Source of the DNA: Actinomadura viridilutea
Lineage (GTDB): Bacteria > Actinomycetota > Actinomycetes > Streptosporangiales > Streptosporangiaceae
Assembly (NCBI GenBank): GCA_003001795.1
Contig: PVNI01000013.1
Location: 1 to 64,000, forward strand
Reading direction: 5' to 3'
Length of the DNA stretch: 64,000 bases
Positions within the stretch are counted from its first letter, which is position 1; each line of letters starts with the position of its first letter. A program made the translations under genes and the position numbers. Positions 33,046 to 42,093 of the stretch are shown here, piece by piece. Below the pieces are notes generated by a model. That model worked only from the letters and a program-made list of their open reading frames with translations, was not told where the DNA came from and did not search any database.

Positions 33046-35058
33046 TCAGCTTTCGCCGGTGGACGGGTTCTCGGTCGAGGACTCGGTGGGCTGGGCCGAG
33101 CCCTGGCCGTTGTTCTTGGTCAGGTCGGCGACGTCCTGCGGGCCCAGCAGGGCCAGCTCCTTGGGCGTCAGCACCGGCGGGCGGTCGGACGGCAGCCGCT
33201 TGCCGTAGCCGGTGTAGGAGCTCTGGTGCGGCCGCTGGCGGACCGGCGCGAAGATCCGCAGCACCTCGTCCTTGGAGAGGGTCTCCTTCTCCATCAGCTG
33301 CAGCACGAGCTCGTCCAGCACGTCGCGGTACTCGACCAGGATCTCCCAGGCGGTGTCGTGCGCGGCCTCGATGTAGCGGCGGACCTCGTCGTCGATCGCC
33401 GAGGCGATGTCCTCGGAGTAGTCGCGCTCGTGGCCCACGTCGCGGCCCAGGAACACCTCGCCCGCGCCGGTGCCGAACTTGCGGGCGCCCAGGCGCTCGC
33501 TCATGCCGTACTCGGTCACCATGTTGCGGGCGATCTTCGTGGCCTTCTCGATGTCGTTGGCCGCGCCGGTGGTGGGCTCGTGGAACACCAGCTCCTCGGC
33601 GGTGCGGCCGCCCAGCAGCATGGCCAGCTGGTCGGTCATCTCCGACCGCGTGGTGAGGAACTTGTCCTCCATCGGCAGGGTCATGGTGTAGCCCAGGGCC
33701 CGGCCGCGCGGCAGGATCGTCACCTTGTGCACGGGGTCGGCGTTCGGCAGCGCGTGCGCCACCAGCGCGTGGCCGCCCTCGTGGTAGGCGATGATCTTCT
33801 TTTCCTTCTCCGACATCACCCTGGTCTTGCGCTCCGGGCCGGCCATGACCCGGTCGATGGCCTCCTCCAGGGTGTCCATGTCGATCAGCTTGCGGTCCTG
33901 CCGCGCGGTCAGCAGGGCCGCCTCGTTGATCACGTTGGCCAGGTCGGCGCCGGTGAAGCCGGGGGTGCGCCGCGCGATGACGTCCAGGTCGACGTCGGGC
34001 GCGAACGGCTTGCCGCGGCCGTGCACCCGCAGGATGCCCTTGCGGCCCTCCAGGTCGGGGCGGTCCACGGTGATCTGCCGGTCGAACCGGCCGGGACGCA
34101 GCAGCGCCGGGTCGAGGATGTCGGGCCGGTTGGTCGCGGCGATCAGGATGACGCCGCCCTTGACGTCGAAGCCGTCCATCTCGACCAGCAGCTGGTTGAG
34201 GGTCTGCTCGCGCTCGTCGTGGCCGCCGCCGAGGCCCGCGCCGCGGTGCCGGCCGACCGCGTCGATCTCGTCGATGAAGATGATCGACGGGGCGTTGGCC
34301 TTGGCCTGCTCGAACAGGTCGCGCACCCGGGAGGCGCCGACGCCGACGAACATCTCCACGAAGTCGGAGCCGGAGATCGAGTAGAAGGGCACCCCGGCCT
34401 CGCCGGCCACGGCGCGGGCCAGCAGCGTCTTGCCGGTGCCGGGCGGGCCGTACAGCAGCACGCCCTTGGGGATCTTGGCGCCGATCGACTGGAACTTGGC
34501 CGGGTTCTGCAGGAAGTCCTTGATCTCCTCGAGCTCCTCCAGCGCCTCGTCGGCCCCGGCCACGTCCGCGAACGTGGTCTTCGGCGTGTCCTTGGTGATC
34601 AGCTTGGCCTTGGACTTGCCGAAGTTCATCACCCGCGAGCCGCCGCCCTGCATCTGGTTCATGATGAACAGGAAGATCAGGACGATGACCACGATGGGCA
34701 GCAGGCTGAACAGCAGGTTGAGGAAGAAGCTCTGCTTGGGGACCTCGACGTTGTAGCCGCCCGGCAGCTTGCCGGCCTGGGCCTGCTGCTGGAGCTGCTC
34801 CTGGAGCTTCAGCCCCTGGCCGTCGACCCAGCTGGCCTGCAGGTGCTTGCCGTCCTTGAGGGTGACCTCGATCCGCTGATCCTTGTCAATGATCTTGGCG
34901 GACCGGACCTGGCCGGCGGCGATCTCCTGGACCACCCTGGAGGTGTCGGTCTTCTCGTACGAGCGGCCGGGGTTCACCCCCCACATGACCATGGCGACCA
35001 GGAGGCCCAGCAGCAGGATCCACAGCAGCGGCCCGCGAAAGTAGCGCTTCACGTCCAT
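33046..35058 (-). CDS. ftsH: ATP-dependent zinc metalloprotease FtsH
   Basis: 670 aa. This membrane AAA+ protease degrades membrane and short-lived proteins. Order: TM1 (about 10-27), an extracytoplasmic domain, TM2 (SFFLNLLFSLLPIVVIVLIF, 110-132), Walker A GPPGTGKT (204-211), Walker B SIIFIDEIDAVG, SRH RPDILDPALLRPGRFDRQIT, and the zinc site HEGGH (426-430). The C-terminal ~60 residues are Pro/Ser-rich and poorly conserved. It heads the folate cluster; 320 bp upstream are free of genes and should carry its promoter. Confidence 0.98.
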   Translation of the reverse strand: MDVKRYFRGPLLWILLLGLLVAMVMWGVNPGRSYEKTDTSRVVQEIAAGQVRSAKIIDKDQRIEVTLKDGKHLQASWVDGQGLKLQEQLQQQAQAGKLPGGYNVEVPKQSFFLNLLFSLLPIVVIVLIFLFIMNQMQGGGSRVMNFGKSKAKLITKDTPKTTFADVAGADEALEELEEIKDFLQNPAKFQSIGAKIPKGVLLYGPPGTGKTLLARAVAGEAGVPFYSISGSDFVEMFVGVGASRVRDLFEQAKANAPSIIFIDEIDAVGRHRGAGLGGGHDEREQTLNQLLVEMDGFDVKGGVILIAATNRPDILDPALLRPGRFDRQITVDRPDLEGRKGILRVHGRGKPFAPDVDLDVIARRTPGFTGADLANVINEAALLTARQDRKLIDMDTLEEAIDRVMAGPERKTRVMSEKEKKIIAYHEGGHALVAHALPNADPVHKVTILPRGRALGYTMTLPMEDKFLTTRSEMTDQLAMLLGGRTAEELVFHEPTTGAANDIEKATKIARNMVTEYGMSERLGARKFGTGAGEVFLGRDVGHERDYSEDIASAIDDEVRRYIEAAHDTAWEILVEYRDVLDELVLQLMEKETLSKDEVLRIFAPVRQRPHQSSYTGYGKRLPSDRPPVLTPKELALLGPQDVADLTKNNGQGSAQPTESSTENPSTGES

Positions 35059-35380
35059 TTATCCGGCAACCCCTCCGGGGCCCGTCCCTCCTATTGCCAT
35101 CCTCGCCCGTCCCGCTGGACGGACGCCACTGTGATCCGGCTCCATGCGTGCGGCGGACCCTCGCCGGAGCCCCCGGCCCGCCGAGGCGACGGGCCCGCCG
35201 AGCGGCTCCCCGGCGCAAGCCCGGGACACCGACGGTACACCTGCCGGAGCACGGGGCGCAGCCAGCGCGGATCCCTGGTGCCCGGTATACCCGTCGACCT
35301 CCAATGCAACGATCCGCGGAGGCGTGATGTTCCCCCGCGCTCACCGGGGACGGCTCCCCGGCGGGCGACCCGCGACCCGC
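35059..35380. other. ftsH upstream spacer, no gene seen
   Basis: 322 bp between the hpt stop and the ftsH start, both on the minus strand. I see no credible frame, no strong terminator and no clear promoter motif by eye. Confidence 0.4.
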
Positions 35381-35944
35381 TCAGGCGCTCTCACCTCCGT
35401 ACACGTGGGGCGCCAACGTCCCTACAAACGGCAAATTACGGTACTTCTCCGCATAGTCCAGGCCATACCCGACGACGAACTCGTTGGGAATGTCGAAGCC
35501 GACGTAGCGGACGTCCACCTCGGTCTTGACCGCTTCCGGCTTGCGCAGCAGCGCGCAGATCTCCAGCGAGGCCGGGCCGCGCGAGCGCAGGTTGCTGACC
35601 AGCCACGACAGCGTCAGCCCCGAGTCGATGATGTCCTCGACGATCAGGACGTGCCGGTTCATGATGTCGGCGTCCAGGTCCTTCAAGATGCGCACCACGC
35701 CCGACGACTTGGTGCCCGAGCCGTACGAGGACACCGCCATCCAATCCATGGAGACGGGCGAGCGCATCGCCCGGGCCAGGTCCGCCATGATCATCACGGC
35801 GCCCTTGAGCACGCCGACCAGCAGCAGGTCCTTGCCGGCGTAGTCGGCGTCGACCTGCGCGGCCAGCTCGCGCACCTTGGCCTGGAGCTGCTCCTCCGTG
35901 ATGAGCACCTTCGCCAGGTCGGCGCCAAGATCCTTCTCTTCCAC
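35381..35944 (-). CDS. hpt: Hypoxanthine phosphoribosyltransferase
   Basis: 187 aa, GTG start at 35944. It salvages hypoxanthine/guanine with PRPP. It has LLLVGVLKGAVMIMADLARA, DWMAVSSYGSGTKSSGVVRI and the PRPP motif VLIVEDIIDSGLTLSWL (99-115; EDIIDSG 103-109), then VGFDIPNEFVVGYGLDYAEK. It follows tilS by 26 bp on the same strand, the conserved tilS-hpt-ftsH order. Confidence 0.97.
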   Translation of the reverse strand: MEEKDLGADLAKVLITEEQLQAKVRELAAQVDADYAGKDLLLVGVLKGAVMIMADLARAMRSPVSMDWMAVSSYGSGTKSSGVVRILKDLDADIMNRHVLIVEDIIDSGLTLSWLVSNLRSRGPASLEICALLRKPEAVKTEVDVRYVGFDIPNEFVVGYGLDYAEKYRNLPFVGTLAPHVYGGESA

Positions 35945-35970
35945 TTACCCACTCTCCGCGATAGGCACCG

Positions 35971-36993
35971 TCACTCGGACCGGCCCGGGCCGAACAGCAG
36001 CCGTCCCTCCCGGCGGTACGCACGCACGCCCCCTGGAAGATCGACGTGCCGCTGTCCACGCCATGCCGTGACCAGCCGATCCACGTGTTCCACATGGACG
36101 GCCGCGAGCGTACCGGGTGGGCTTCCCGCGCTCACCGCCGCCTTCCGCAGCACCCGGGTCCGCACGGCCTTGGGGAGCCCGGCCACCCCGTCCAAGGCCA
36201 GCGCCACGGAGAAAGGGGCCGGGGCCTCGGTTTCGCAGTCGGCGTAGGCGCGCTCGGCGAACGCGTCCAGGGCGTCGGCGTCCTCGCGCAGCAGGCGCGC
36301 GGTACGGGCCAGCGCCTCGGTGATGCCGGGGCCGAGCGCCTTTTCCAGAACGGGAAGCGCGTCACGCCGTACCCGCACACGTGTGTAGGCGGGGTCGTCG
36401 TTGTGGGGGTCGTCCCAGGGTTCCAGCCCCATCGCCAGGCACGCGCGTCGCGTCGTGGCCCTGTCGATGTCCAGAAGTGGCCGGACGTACCGGATCTCAC
36501 GCGCCCCGAAGGCACGGACGAACGAAGGCGGCATGCCCGCCAGAGAGCGGGCCCCGGAGCCGCGGGCGAGGCCCATCAGAACGGTCTCCGCCTGGTCGTC
36601 CCTGGTGTGCCCCAGGAGCACCGCGGCCGCGTCCAAGCTCGCCGTGGTCTCGTCGAGGGCGGCGTAACGGGCGTCCCGGGCGGCGTTCTCCGGCCCGCCC
36701 CGTCCCGCCACCGTGACGGCGACCGAACCGGCCGGGTCGAGCCCGAGGTCCGCCATCGTCCTGACGACCGTCTCCGCGCGCGCGGCCGAGCCCTCCTGCA
36801 GCCCATGGTCGATCGTGACGCCCCCCGCCGGACGTCCCGCCTTGCGGGCCTCGAACGCCAGCGCGCCGGCCAGGGCGAGCGAGTCGGCGCCGCCGCTGCA
36901 CGCGACGAGCACAAGGCGCGGCTCGGGCGGCAGCGCCTCCAGCGCGCGCCGCACCGCCACGCGAACCGCGGCCACGGCAGGATCAGGCCCCAT
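35971..36993 (-). CDS. tilS: tRNA(Ile)-lysidine synthetase
   Basis: 340 aa from the ATG at 36993. It modifies C34 of tRNA-Ile(CAU) to lysidine, switching it from Met to Ile decoding. The PP-loop SGGADS is at 33-38 in LVLVACSGGADSLALAGALA. Other family segments are VTIDHGLQEGSAARAETV, GHTRDDQAETVLMGLARGSG, ARSLAGMP, YVRPLLDIDRATTRRACLA and PHNDDPAYTRVRVRRDALPV. A longer frame to 37095 adds non-family residues. Confidence 0.95.
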   Translation of the reverse strand: MGPDPAVAAVRVAVRRALEALPPEPRLVLVACSGGADSLALAGALAFEARKAGRPAGGVTIDHGLQEGSAARAETVVRTMADLGLDPAGSVAVTVAGRGGPENAARDARYAALDETTASLDAAAVLLGHTRDDQAETVLMGLARGSGARSLAGMPPSFVRAFGAREIRYVRPLLDIDRATTRRACLAMGLEPWDDPHNDDPAYTRVRVRRDALPVLEKALGPGITEALARTARLLREDADALDAFAERAYADCETEAPAPFSVALALDGVAGLPKAVRTRVLRKAAVSAGSPPGTLAAVHVEHVDRLVTAWRGQRHVDLPGGVRAYRREGRLLFGPGRSE

Positions 36994-37045
36994 CGGCCCT
37001 ACCGTTCCCGGACGTCGCGCCAGGGGCGCACCGACATGGCCGTGC

Positions 37046-38203
37046 TCACGCCCCGTCGGCCTCGGACGTCCGCCCATCGGGAGACGTCCGCCCATCGGGG
37101 TTCGCCGCCTCGATGGCCCGGGGACCGAGCACCCGGTCCATCCACAGCGCCGGTTCCTTGATCTCGGCGTGCGTGGGCAGCGTCTCGGCCGAGTCCCACA
37201 CCCGGTTGAAGCCTTCCATGCCCACCTCGGCCACCACCCGGTGGACGAACCGCGACCCTTCGGCGTACTGCCGCATCTTCATGTCGATGCCGAGCAGCCG
37301 CCGGATCGTCTTGTCCATGCGGGTGCCGCCCTCGCGGCGGCGCTGGAACCGCGCGCGGATCTGCTGGACGGACGGCACCACCTCGGGGCCGACGGCGTCC
37401 ATCACGTAGTCGCCGTGCCCCTCGACCAGCGTCATCACCGCGGTGAGCCGGTCGAGGATCTCCCGCTGCTCGGGGGTCTGGATCGCGTCGATCAGGCTGG
37501 AGTCGCCGCCGCGCACCGCGTCGGCGATCGCGTCGGCCGCGTCCCGCAACCGGTCCAGCAGGGCCCCGGGGTCCAGGTCGGAGGCCAGCAGGAACTGGGT
37601 CATCTGGTCCTGGACGTACTCGCGCAGCCAGGACACCCCGGTGAACTGGGCGCGGTGCGTCTCCTCGTGCAGGCACACCCAGAGGCGGAAGTCGCGCGCG
37701 TCCACGCCGAGCTCCTTCTCCACCTGCACGATGTTGGGAGCGACCAGGGTGAGTCTTCCGGTGGGGGCGCGGCCGGACGGGTCCGGGGGCAGGAACAGCT
37801 CGTACTGGCCCAGCACGCGGCTCGCCATGTACGCCAGGATGGCGCCCACCTGCATGCCGGTGACCCGGGAGCCCACGGCCTGCACGACCACGCCGGCGCC
37901 GCCGCCGAGCAGGCCCGTGCCGCGGCGTTCGGCCATCTGCTCCATGAGCGGCTCCAGCACCACCCGGAAGCCGTCGACGTTGGCGCGGATCCAGCCGGGC
38001 CTGTCCACGATCGTGGCCGGGGCCGGACTGGCCTCCGCCTGCATGCCGGTGAACTCGGCGACGTGCCCTTGCGCGATGCGGGACAGCTCGCGCAGCTGCG
38101 CCACCACCTCGCGCGCCTCGGCTTGGCCGACCTGCGGCCCCGGCCGGACGAGCCGGGTGCCGGTCTGCACCGCGACGTTCCAATCGATCATTGAGGCGCT
38201 CAT
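37046..38203 (-). CDS. Zinc-dependent metalloprotease (DUF2342, Rv3626c type)
   Basis: 385 aa from the ATG at 38203; a GTG three codons upstream is possible. The HEETH zinc motif lies at about 179-183 in LWVCLHEETHRAQFTGVSWL. Around it are GQYELFLPPDPSGRAPTGRL, TLVAPNIVQVEKEL and VEGHGDYVMDAVGPEVVPS, all typical of this actinobacterial family next to tilS. The extreme C-terminus ends in a duplicated PDGRTS. The substrate is unknown. It precedes tilS and hpt on the same strand. Confidence 0.88.
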   Translation of the reverse strand: MSASMIDWNVAVQTGTRLVRPGPQVGQAEAREVVAQLRELSRIAQGHVAEFTGMQAEASPAPATIVDRPGWIRANVDGFRVVLEPLMEQMAERRGTGLLGGGAGVVVQAVGSRVTGMQVGAILAYMASRVLGQYELFLPPDPSGRAPTGRLTLVAPNIVQVEKELGVDARDFRLWVCLHEETHRAQFTGVSWLREYVQDQMTQFLLASDLDPGALLDRLRDAADAIADAVRGGDSSLIDAIQTPEQREILDRLTAVMTLVEGHGDYVMDAVGPEVVPSVQQIRARFQRRREGGTRMDKTIRRLLGIDMKMRQYAEGSRFVHRVVAEVGMEGFNRVWDSAETLPTHAEIKEPALWMDRVLGPRAIEAANPDGRTSPDGRTSEADGA

Positions 38204-38522
38204 GTACTCCACCGTACGTTTCGACCCCGGCGCCGGAGCGCCCCTGCAGATCGTTCAACGAACAACTGGTTCCGTTATCTCCCGTACGACCACATCCATA
38301 CCCTCGGACGACTCCGTACTCCAGCCCTGCCGTCTCTCAAATTCCGACGTCCCGTCTCAGCGGGTCCAGGCGCGGGCGCTTTGCGGGGGCTTCGGGACGC
38401 GGGGACGGGCCGGGCGAGCGGTCGAAGTCCGGCTCATGGAGACGGTGATCGGGGACTGGAGCCGGAGGCCGGACCGACGCCGTTCGTGGACTCCGCGCGG
38501 GCTGAGCAGGGGCGGCCGCCGG
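38204..38522. other. Spacer between the metalloprotease and dacB, no gene seen
   Basis: 319 bp. It should hold the promoter of the metalloprotease-tilS-hpt unit. No frame resembles a protein family and no clear hairpin terminator for dacB was found. Confidence 0.4.
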
Positions 38523-39914
38523 TCAGACGCAGCCGCAGGAGGCGACGGTGGCGGCGAGGGCGTCGAGACGGCCGGGATCGACCGTCCCGGTGCCGTCGCC
38601 CGCCATGAACGCGAACGCGAGCAGACGTCCGTTCACGTCGTGGGCGAACCCGGCGAGGGTGCTGACCCCCGCCAGCGTTCCCGTCTTTGCCCGTACCAGG
38701 CCCGCCCCCGCCGCGCTGTGGACCGTCGTGTAACGGGGCGGGGACAGGGTGCCGGAGAAGCCCGCCACCGGCATGCCGGTGATGGCGGCGCGCAGTTCGG
38801 GACGGTCGTCGGACGCGGCCAGGGTCACCAGCCGCGCCAGCGCGTTCGGGGTGATCCGGTTGCGCGTGGACAGCCCGCTGCCGTCGTTCACCATGATCCC
38901 GTCGGCGGCGCCGAGCTCGCTCAAGACGTCCGTCACCGCCTGGGCGGCCCCGGCGAACGACGGCTGGTACCCCCGTTTGATCGCGACCTGGCGGGCGACC
39001 GCCTCGGCCGCGTCGTTGTCGCTCTCGGTCATCAGATGCTCGACGAGCACCGACAGGGGCGGCGACTGCACCGTGCCCAGCGGGGCGGCGCCCTGCGGCG
39101 CCATGACCGCACGGCCCCGAGTGGCGGTCACGCCGTTGCGGGTGAGCATGCGGGCGAACAGGGCGGCGGCCGCGGCGGGCGGATCGCTCACCCTGGCCTT
39201 CTTGGTCGTGCCGGGTGCGACCCTGCCCTCGTCCACGGCGAGCGCGCTCACCGGAGCGACTTCGCCGTCCGGTATGTAGTTGGGCTTCCAGCCCGGGGCG
39301 GTGCGGGGGCCCTGGTAGGCGGTCGCGTCATAGTCCACGCGGACGCGGCGGATACCGGACGCCTTCAGGGCGGCGGCGGTCTGCCGCGCGAGATCGGCCA
39401 GCGAGGCGAAGGCCGGCCGCCCTCTGCCCGCGGACGCGGGGAGCGCGGTCACTGTAGGATCCCCGCCGCCGACCAGCACGACGCCGTCGCCGCTCCGCAC
39501 GACCTTCGTGGTGATCCGGTGGTCGGGGCCGAGCGCGGCCAGCGCGGCGACGGACGTGACCAGCTTGGTGGTGGACGCGGGCGTGGCGGGCCGGTCGGCG
39601 TCCCGGGCGAACAACTGCCGCCCGGTCCGGACGTCGACGACCACCGCGTTGATCGGGGTGCGGGCGCCGTCGAGCAGCCCGGACAGCCGCCGCGCCAGGA
39701 CGGACGAGTTCGGCGCGCCGCCCGCCGGCCCCGCCGCGCTCAGCGGCACGACGGTCGCGGTCGTGCGCACCGCCTCGCGTTCCGCGACGGCCGGCGGCCG
39801 GGGAGACAAGCGCCGGTCCGGTGTGAGTTTGGCCACTGCCATGCCGGCGCCCGCCGTCGAGACATGGAGGAGGGAGAGTGTGACCATGACCAGGGCACGC
39901 GTGCGTTTCGGCAC
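38523..39914 (-). CDS. dacB: D-alanyl-D-alanine carboxypeptidase/endopeptidase (PBP4, S13 family)
   Basis: 463 aa, GTG start at 39914 with GGGGAGAGGGG upstream. The N-terminus is a signal-like hydrophobic stretch. The serine penicillin-binding motifs are complete: SxxK S114-T-T-K117 in PASTTKLVTS, SxN S298-D-N300 in TESDNDAAE, and K410-T-G412 in VRAKTGTLAGVS. The long insert between SxxK and SxN is typical of the PBP4/DacB class. It trims cell-wall stem peptides. It is divergent from ppa (139 bp apart), the order seen in mycobacteria. The longer frame to 40154 runs into ppa and is rejected. Confidence 0.95.
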   Translation of the reverse strand: MPKRTRALVMVTLSLLHVSTAGAGMAVAKLTPDRRLSPRPPAVAEREAVRTTATVVPLSAAGPAGGAPNSSVLARRLSGLLDGARTPINAVVVDVRTGRQLFARDADRPATPASTTKLVTSVAALAALGPDHRITTKVVRSGDGVVLVGGGDPTVTALPASAGRGRPAFASLADLARQTAAALKASGIRRVRVDYDATAYQGPRTAPGWKPNYIPDGEVAPVSALAVDEGRVAPGTTKKARVSDPPAAAAALFARMLTRNGVTATRGRAVMAPQGAAPLGTVQSPPLSVLVEHLMTESDNDAAEAVARQVAIKRGYQPSFAGAAQAVTDVLSELGAADGIMVNDGSGLSTRNRITPNALARLVTLAASDDRPELRAAITGMPVAGFSGTLSPPRYTTVHSAAGAGLVRAKTGTLAGVSTLAGFAHDVNGRLLAFAFMAGDGTGTVDPGRLDALAATVASCGCV

Positions 39915-40053
39915 GTGACCGCCCCTCTCCCCCTCAGCACCCACCAACGTGCGACATCCTTGTATAAGGGAACACCATCCTGTGTGGGCCGCCTCGCCCG
40001 CGCAGGCTCCCGAAAGACTATTCACTGCGACGGCGCAGGGAGCGGAGGACATC

Positions 40054-40557
40054 GTGGATTTCGACGTCACCATTGAGATCCCGAAGGGCCAGCGGAACAA
40101 GTACGAGGTGGACCACGAGACCGGTCGCATCCGCCTGGACCGGATGCTGTTCACCTCGACGCAGTACCCGGCCGACTACGGGTTCATCGAGAACACCCTG
40201 GGCGAGGACGGCGACCCGCTGGACGCCCTGGTGCTGCTGCAGGAGCCGACGTTCCCGGGCTGCCTGATCCGGTGCCGCGCCGTCGGAATGTTCCGCATGA
40301 CGGACGAGGCGGGGGGCGACGACAAGGTCCTGTGCGTCCCGGCCACCGACCCGCGCATGGAGCACCTGCGCGACATCCACCACGTGCCGGAGTTCGACCG
40401 CCTGGAGATCCAGCACTTCTTCGAGGTCTACAAGGACCTGGAGCCCGGCAAGTCCGTCGAGGGCGCCAGCTGGGTGGGGCGCGTCGAGGCCGAGGCCGAG
40501 ATCGAGCGCTCCCTCAAGCGCGCCGCCGAGGCCGGCGGGCACAAGCGCGCCCACTGA
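40054..40557 (+). CDS. ppa: Inorganic pyrophosphatase (family I)
   Basis: 167 aa, GTG start at 40054 with GGAGGAC six bases upstream. It hydrolyses pyrophosphate. It has VTIEIPKGQRNKYEVDHETG, FTSTQYPADYGFIENTLGED, the metal-binding GDPLDALVLLQEPTFPGC and the mycobacterial-type EHLRDIHHVPEFDRLEIQHF. A longer frame to 39949 would overlap the divergent promoter. Confidence 0.97.
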   Translation: MDFDVTIEIPKGQRNKYEVDHETGRIRLDRMLFTSTQYPADYGFIENTLGEDGDPLDALVLLQEPTFPGCLIRCRAVGMFRMTDEAGGDDKVLCVPATDPRMEHLRDIHHVPEFDRLEIQHFFEVYKDLEPGKSVEGASWVGRVEAEAEIERSLKRAAEAGGHKRAH

Positions 40558-40733
40558 CTGTCCGTGCCCGGCCGCTGACCCCCGCCGTCGTCGGCTGGGC
40601 GGGACGGGCCGGACGGCGCCGATCCGCTCCCGCCGCCCTCCGGCCGCGCCACGCCGCCGCATCCCCGTACCCCCGCCGCCGCTGAGCGGCTCGTCACAGG
40701 CTTGTCACAGGGGCTCGTCACGAAGGCGCGGGC

Positions 40734-42002
40734 TCACCCGGCCGGGCGGGTCGCGCCGATGAGCCCCGGACGCCAAATGCTGGAGATGCGAACCCGGCCG
40801 CCCGTATAGGGGGCCTCCACCATGCGCCCCTTGCCGATGTACACGCCGACATGGTGGATGGTGCCTGGGTCCGAGGTGTTGTACGCGTAGAACACGAGGT
40901 CGCCTGGGCGAAGGCGGTTCAGGGGGATGTGCGGGCCCGACGTCCACTGCGTCCCGGTCCAGTGGTCCAGGTGAACACCCGCCTTGGCCCACGCGTACAT
41001 CGCCAGCCCTGAGCAGTCGAAGCCGTAGATGCGGGCGCCGTGCGCGATGCCGTAGCTGGGTCCGTTGACGGTGCCTCCGCCCCAGGAGTACGGCGTGCCG
41101 AGCCAGCGGAGCGCGGCCCGTGCCACGGCCAAGCCTTGGGAGTAGCCGCTCCCCGAACCGGCGGCGTCCGCGTCGCGCAGCGCCTCGCGGCGGCGGCGCG
41201 CCAGGTCGTCCGCGCGCTCCCGGGCGATGTCCAGCTCGCGTTCCAGCCGCCGCTTCTCCGCGCCGATCTCCTGGACGGCCCGCTGCTGCCGGGCCACCGC
41301 CTCCTCGGCGGCGCGGCGCGCCTGCAGGGCCCGCTGGGTCGCCGCGTGCTGCTCGGCCAGAGCCGACTGGGCCTGAGTGCGGAAGAGGTCGGCGACGTTG
41401 CGCGCCGCCTGCACCTCCTGGACGAATCCGGTGCGGCGACGCGCGAGCATTTCGAGCAGCCCGGCCCGGTCCATGGCGCCCTGCGGCCCGCCGCTGCCCG
41501 CGATGACCGACGGCCACGGGGTGGAGCCGCTGCCCGCCCGGTACGCCTCGGCGGCGAACGCGGCGAGGTTCGCGCGGGCCTGGGCATACCTGCGTTCGGC
41601 CTCGGCGAGACGCGCCATGGCGTCCTGGTACGCCCCCGCCGCCCGGGCCAGCCTGACCTTCTCCCCGTTGTAGCGCTCCACGGCGAGCGCGGCGGCGGCC
41701 GCCAGCCGCTCGAGCTCTCCGGCGGCCTGCGCGTACCGCACCTTGGCCTGGGCCACCTCTTCGGCGCGTTCCCGAGCACGGCGCTCGGCCCGGGCCACGT
41801 CGCGGTCGCTCGGCACCGGCTCGGTCAGTGCGGCGGCCGCGCTCCGTGCGGTCGCCGCCCCGGGGGCGAGGGACGCCCCCGTCACCGTGAGGACGGTGAT
41901 GCCGCCCAAGGACATCAGGCGCAGCGCCGCGCTCCGCCGGCGCGCCGACGTCCGCTGCCCCGTGCGCGTTCCGAGAAACACGGTCCCCCCCACCGTGATC
42001 AT
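40734..42002 (-). CDS. Secreted NlpC/P60 peptidoglycan hydrolase with long coiled coil
   Basis: 422 aa. A short cytoplasmic Arg-rich region and a hydrophobic segment (about 27-55) form a signal peptide or anchor. Residues ~70-285 are an Ala/Arg/Glu-rich coiled coil. The C-terminal NlpC/P60 domain has catalytic Cys330 in YGFDCSGLAMYAW and His384 in TIHHVGVYIGKGRM. It lacks the riboswitch found before the 6874 paralogue, so the two hydrolases are probably regulated differently. It lies convergent with ppa and about 90 bp after the sigma-BACON gene. Confidence 0.92.
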   Translation of the reverse strand: MITVGGTVFLGTRTGQRTSARRRSAALRLMSLGGITVLTVTGASLAPGAATARSAAAALTEPVPSDRDVARAERRARERAEEVAQAKVRYAQAAGELERLAAAAALAVERYNGEKVRLARAAGAYQDAMARLAEAERRYAQARANLAAFAAEAYRAGSGSTPWPSVIAGSGGPQGAMDRAGLLEMLARRRTGFVQEVQAARNVADLFRTQAQSALAEQHAATQRALQARRAAEEAVARQQRAVQEIGAEKRRLERELDIARERADDLARRRREALRDADAAGSGSGYSQGLAVARAALRWLGTPYSWGGGTVNGPSYGIAHGARIYGFDCSGLAMYAWAKAGVHLDHWTGTQWTSGPHIPLNRLRPGDLVFYAYNTSDPGTIHHVGVYIGKGRMVEAPYTGGRVRISSIWRPGLIGATRPAG

Positions 42003-42093
42003 CGACGCGAGGACGTCACGATCGTCACTCAGACCACAATGATCAATACCCTATGTGATCACTCGGCACACGCGGCGACCATTTCGCGGGGAG

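Noticed and set aside
38544..40154. Longer DacB starting at 40154
   Set aside because: It would overlap the start of ppa on the opposite strand and place the signal peptide 80 residues inside. The GTG at 39914 is better.
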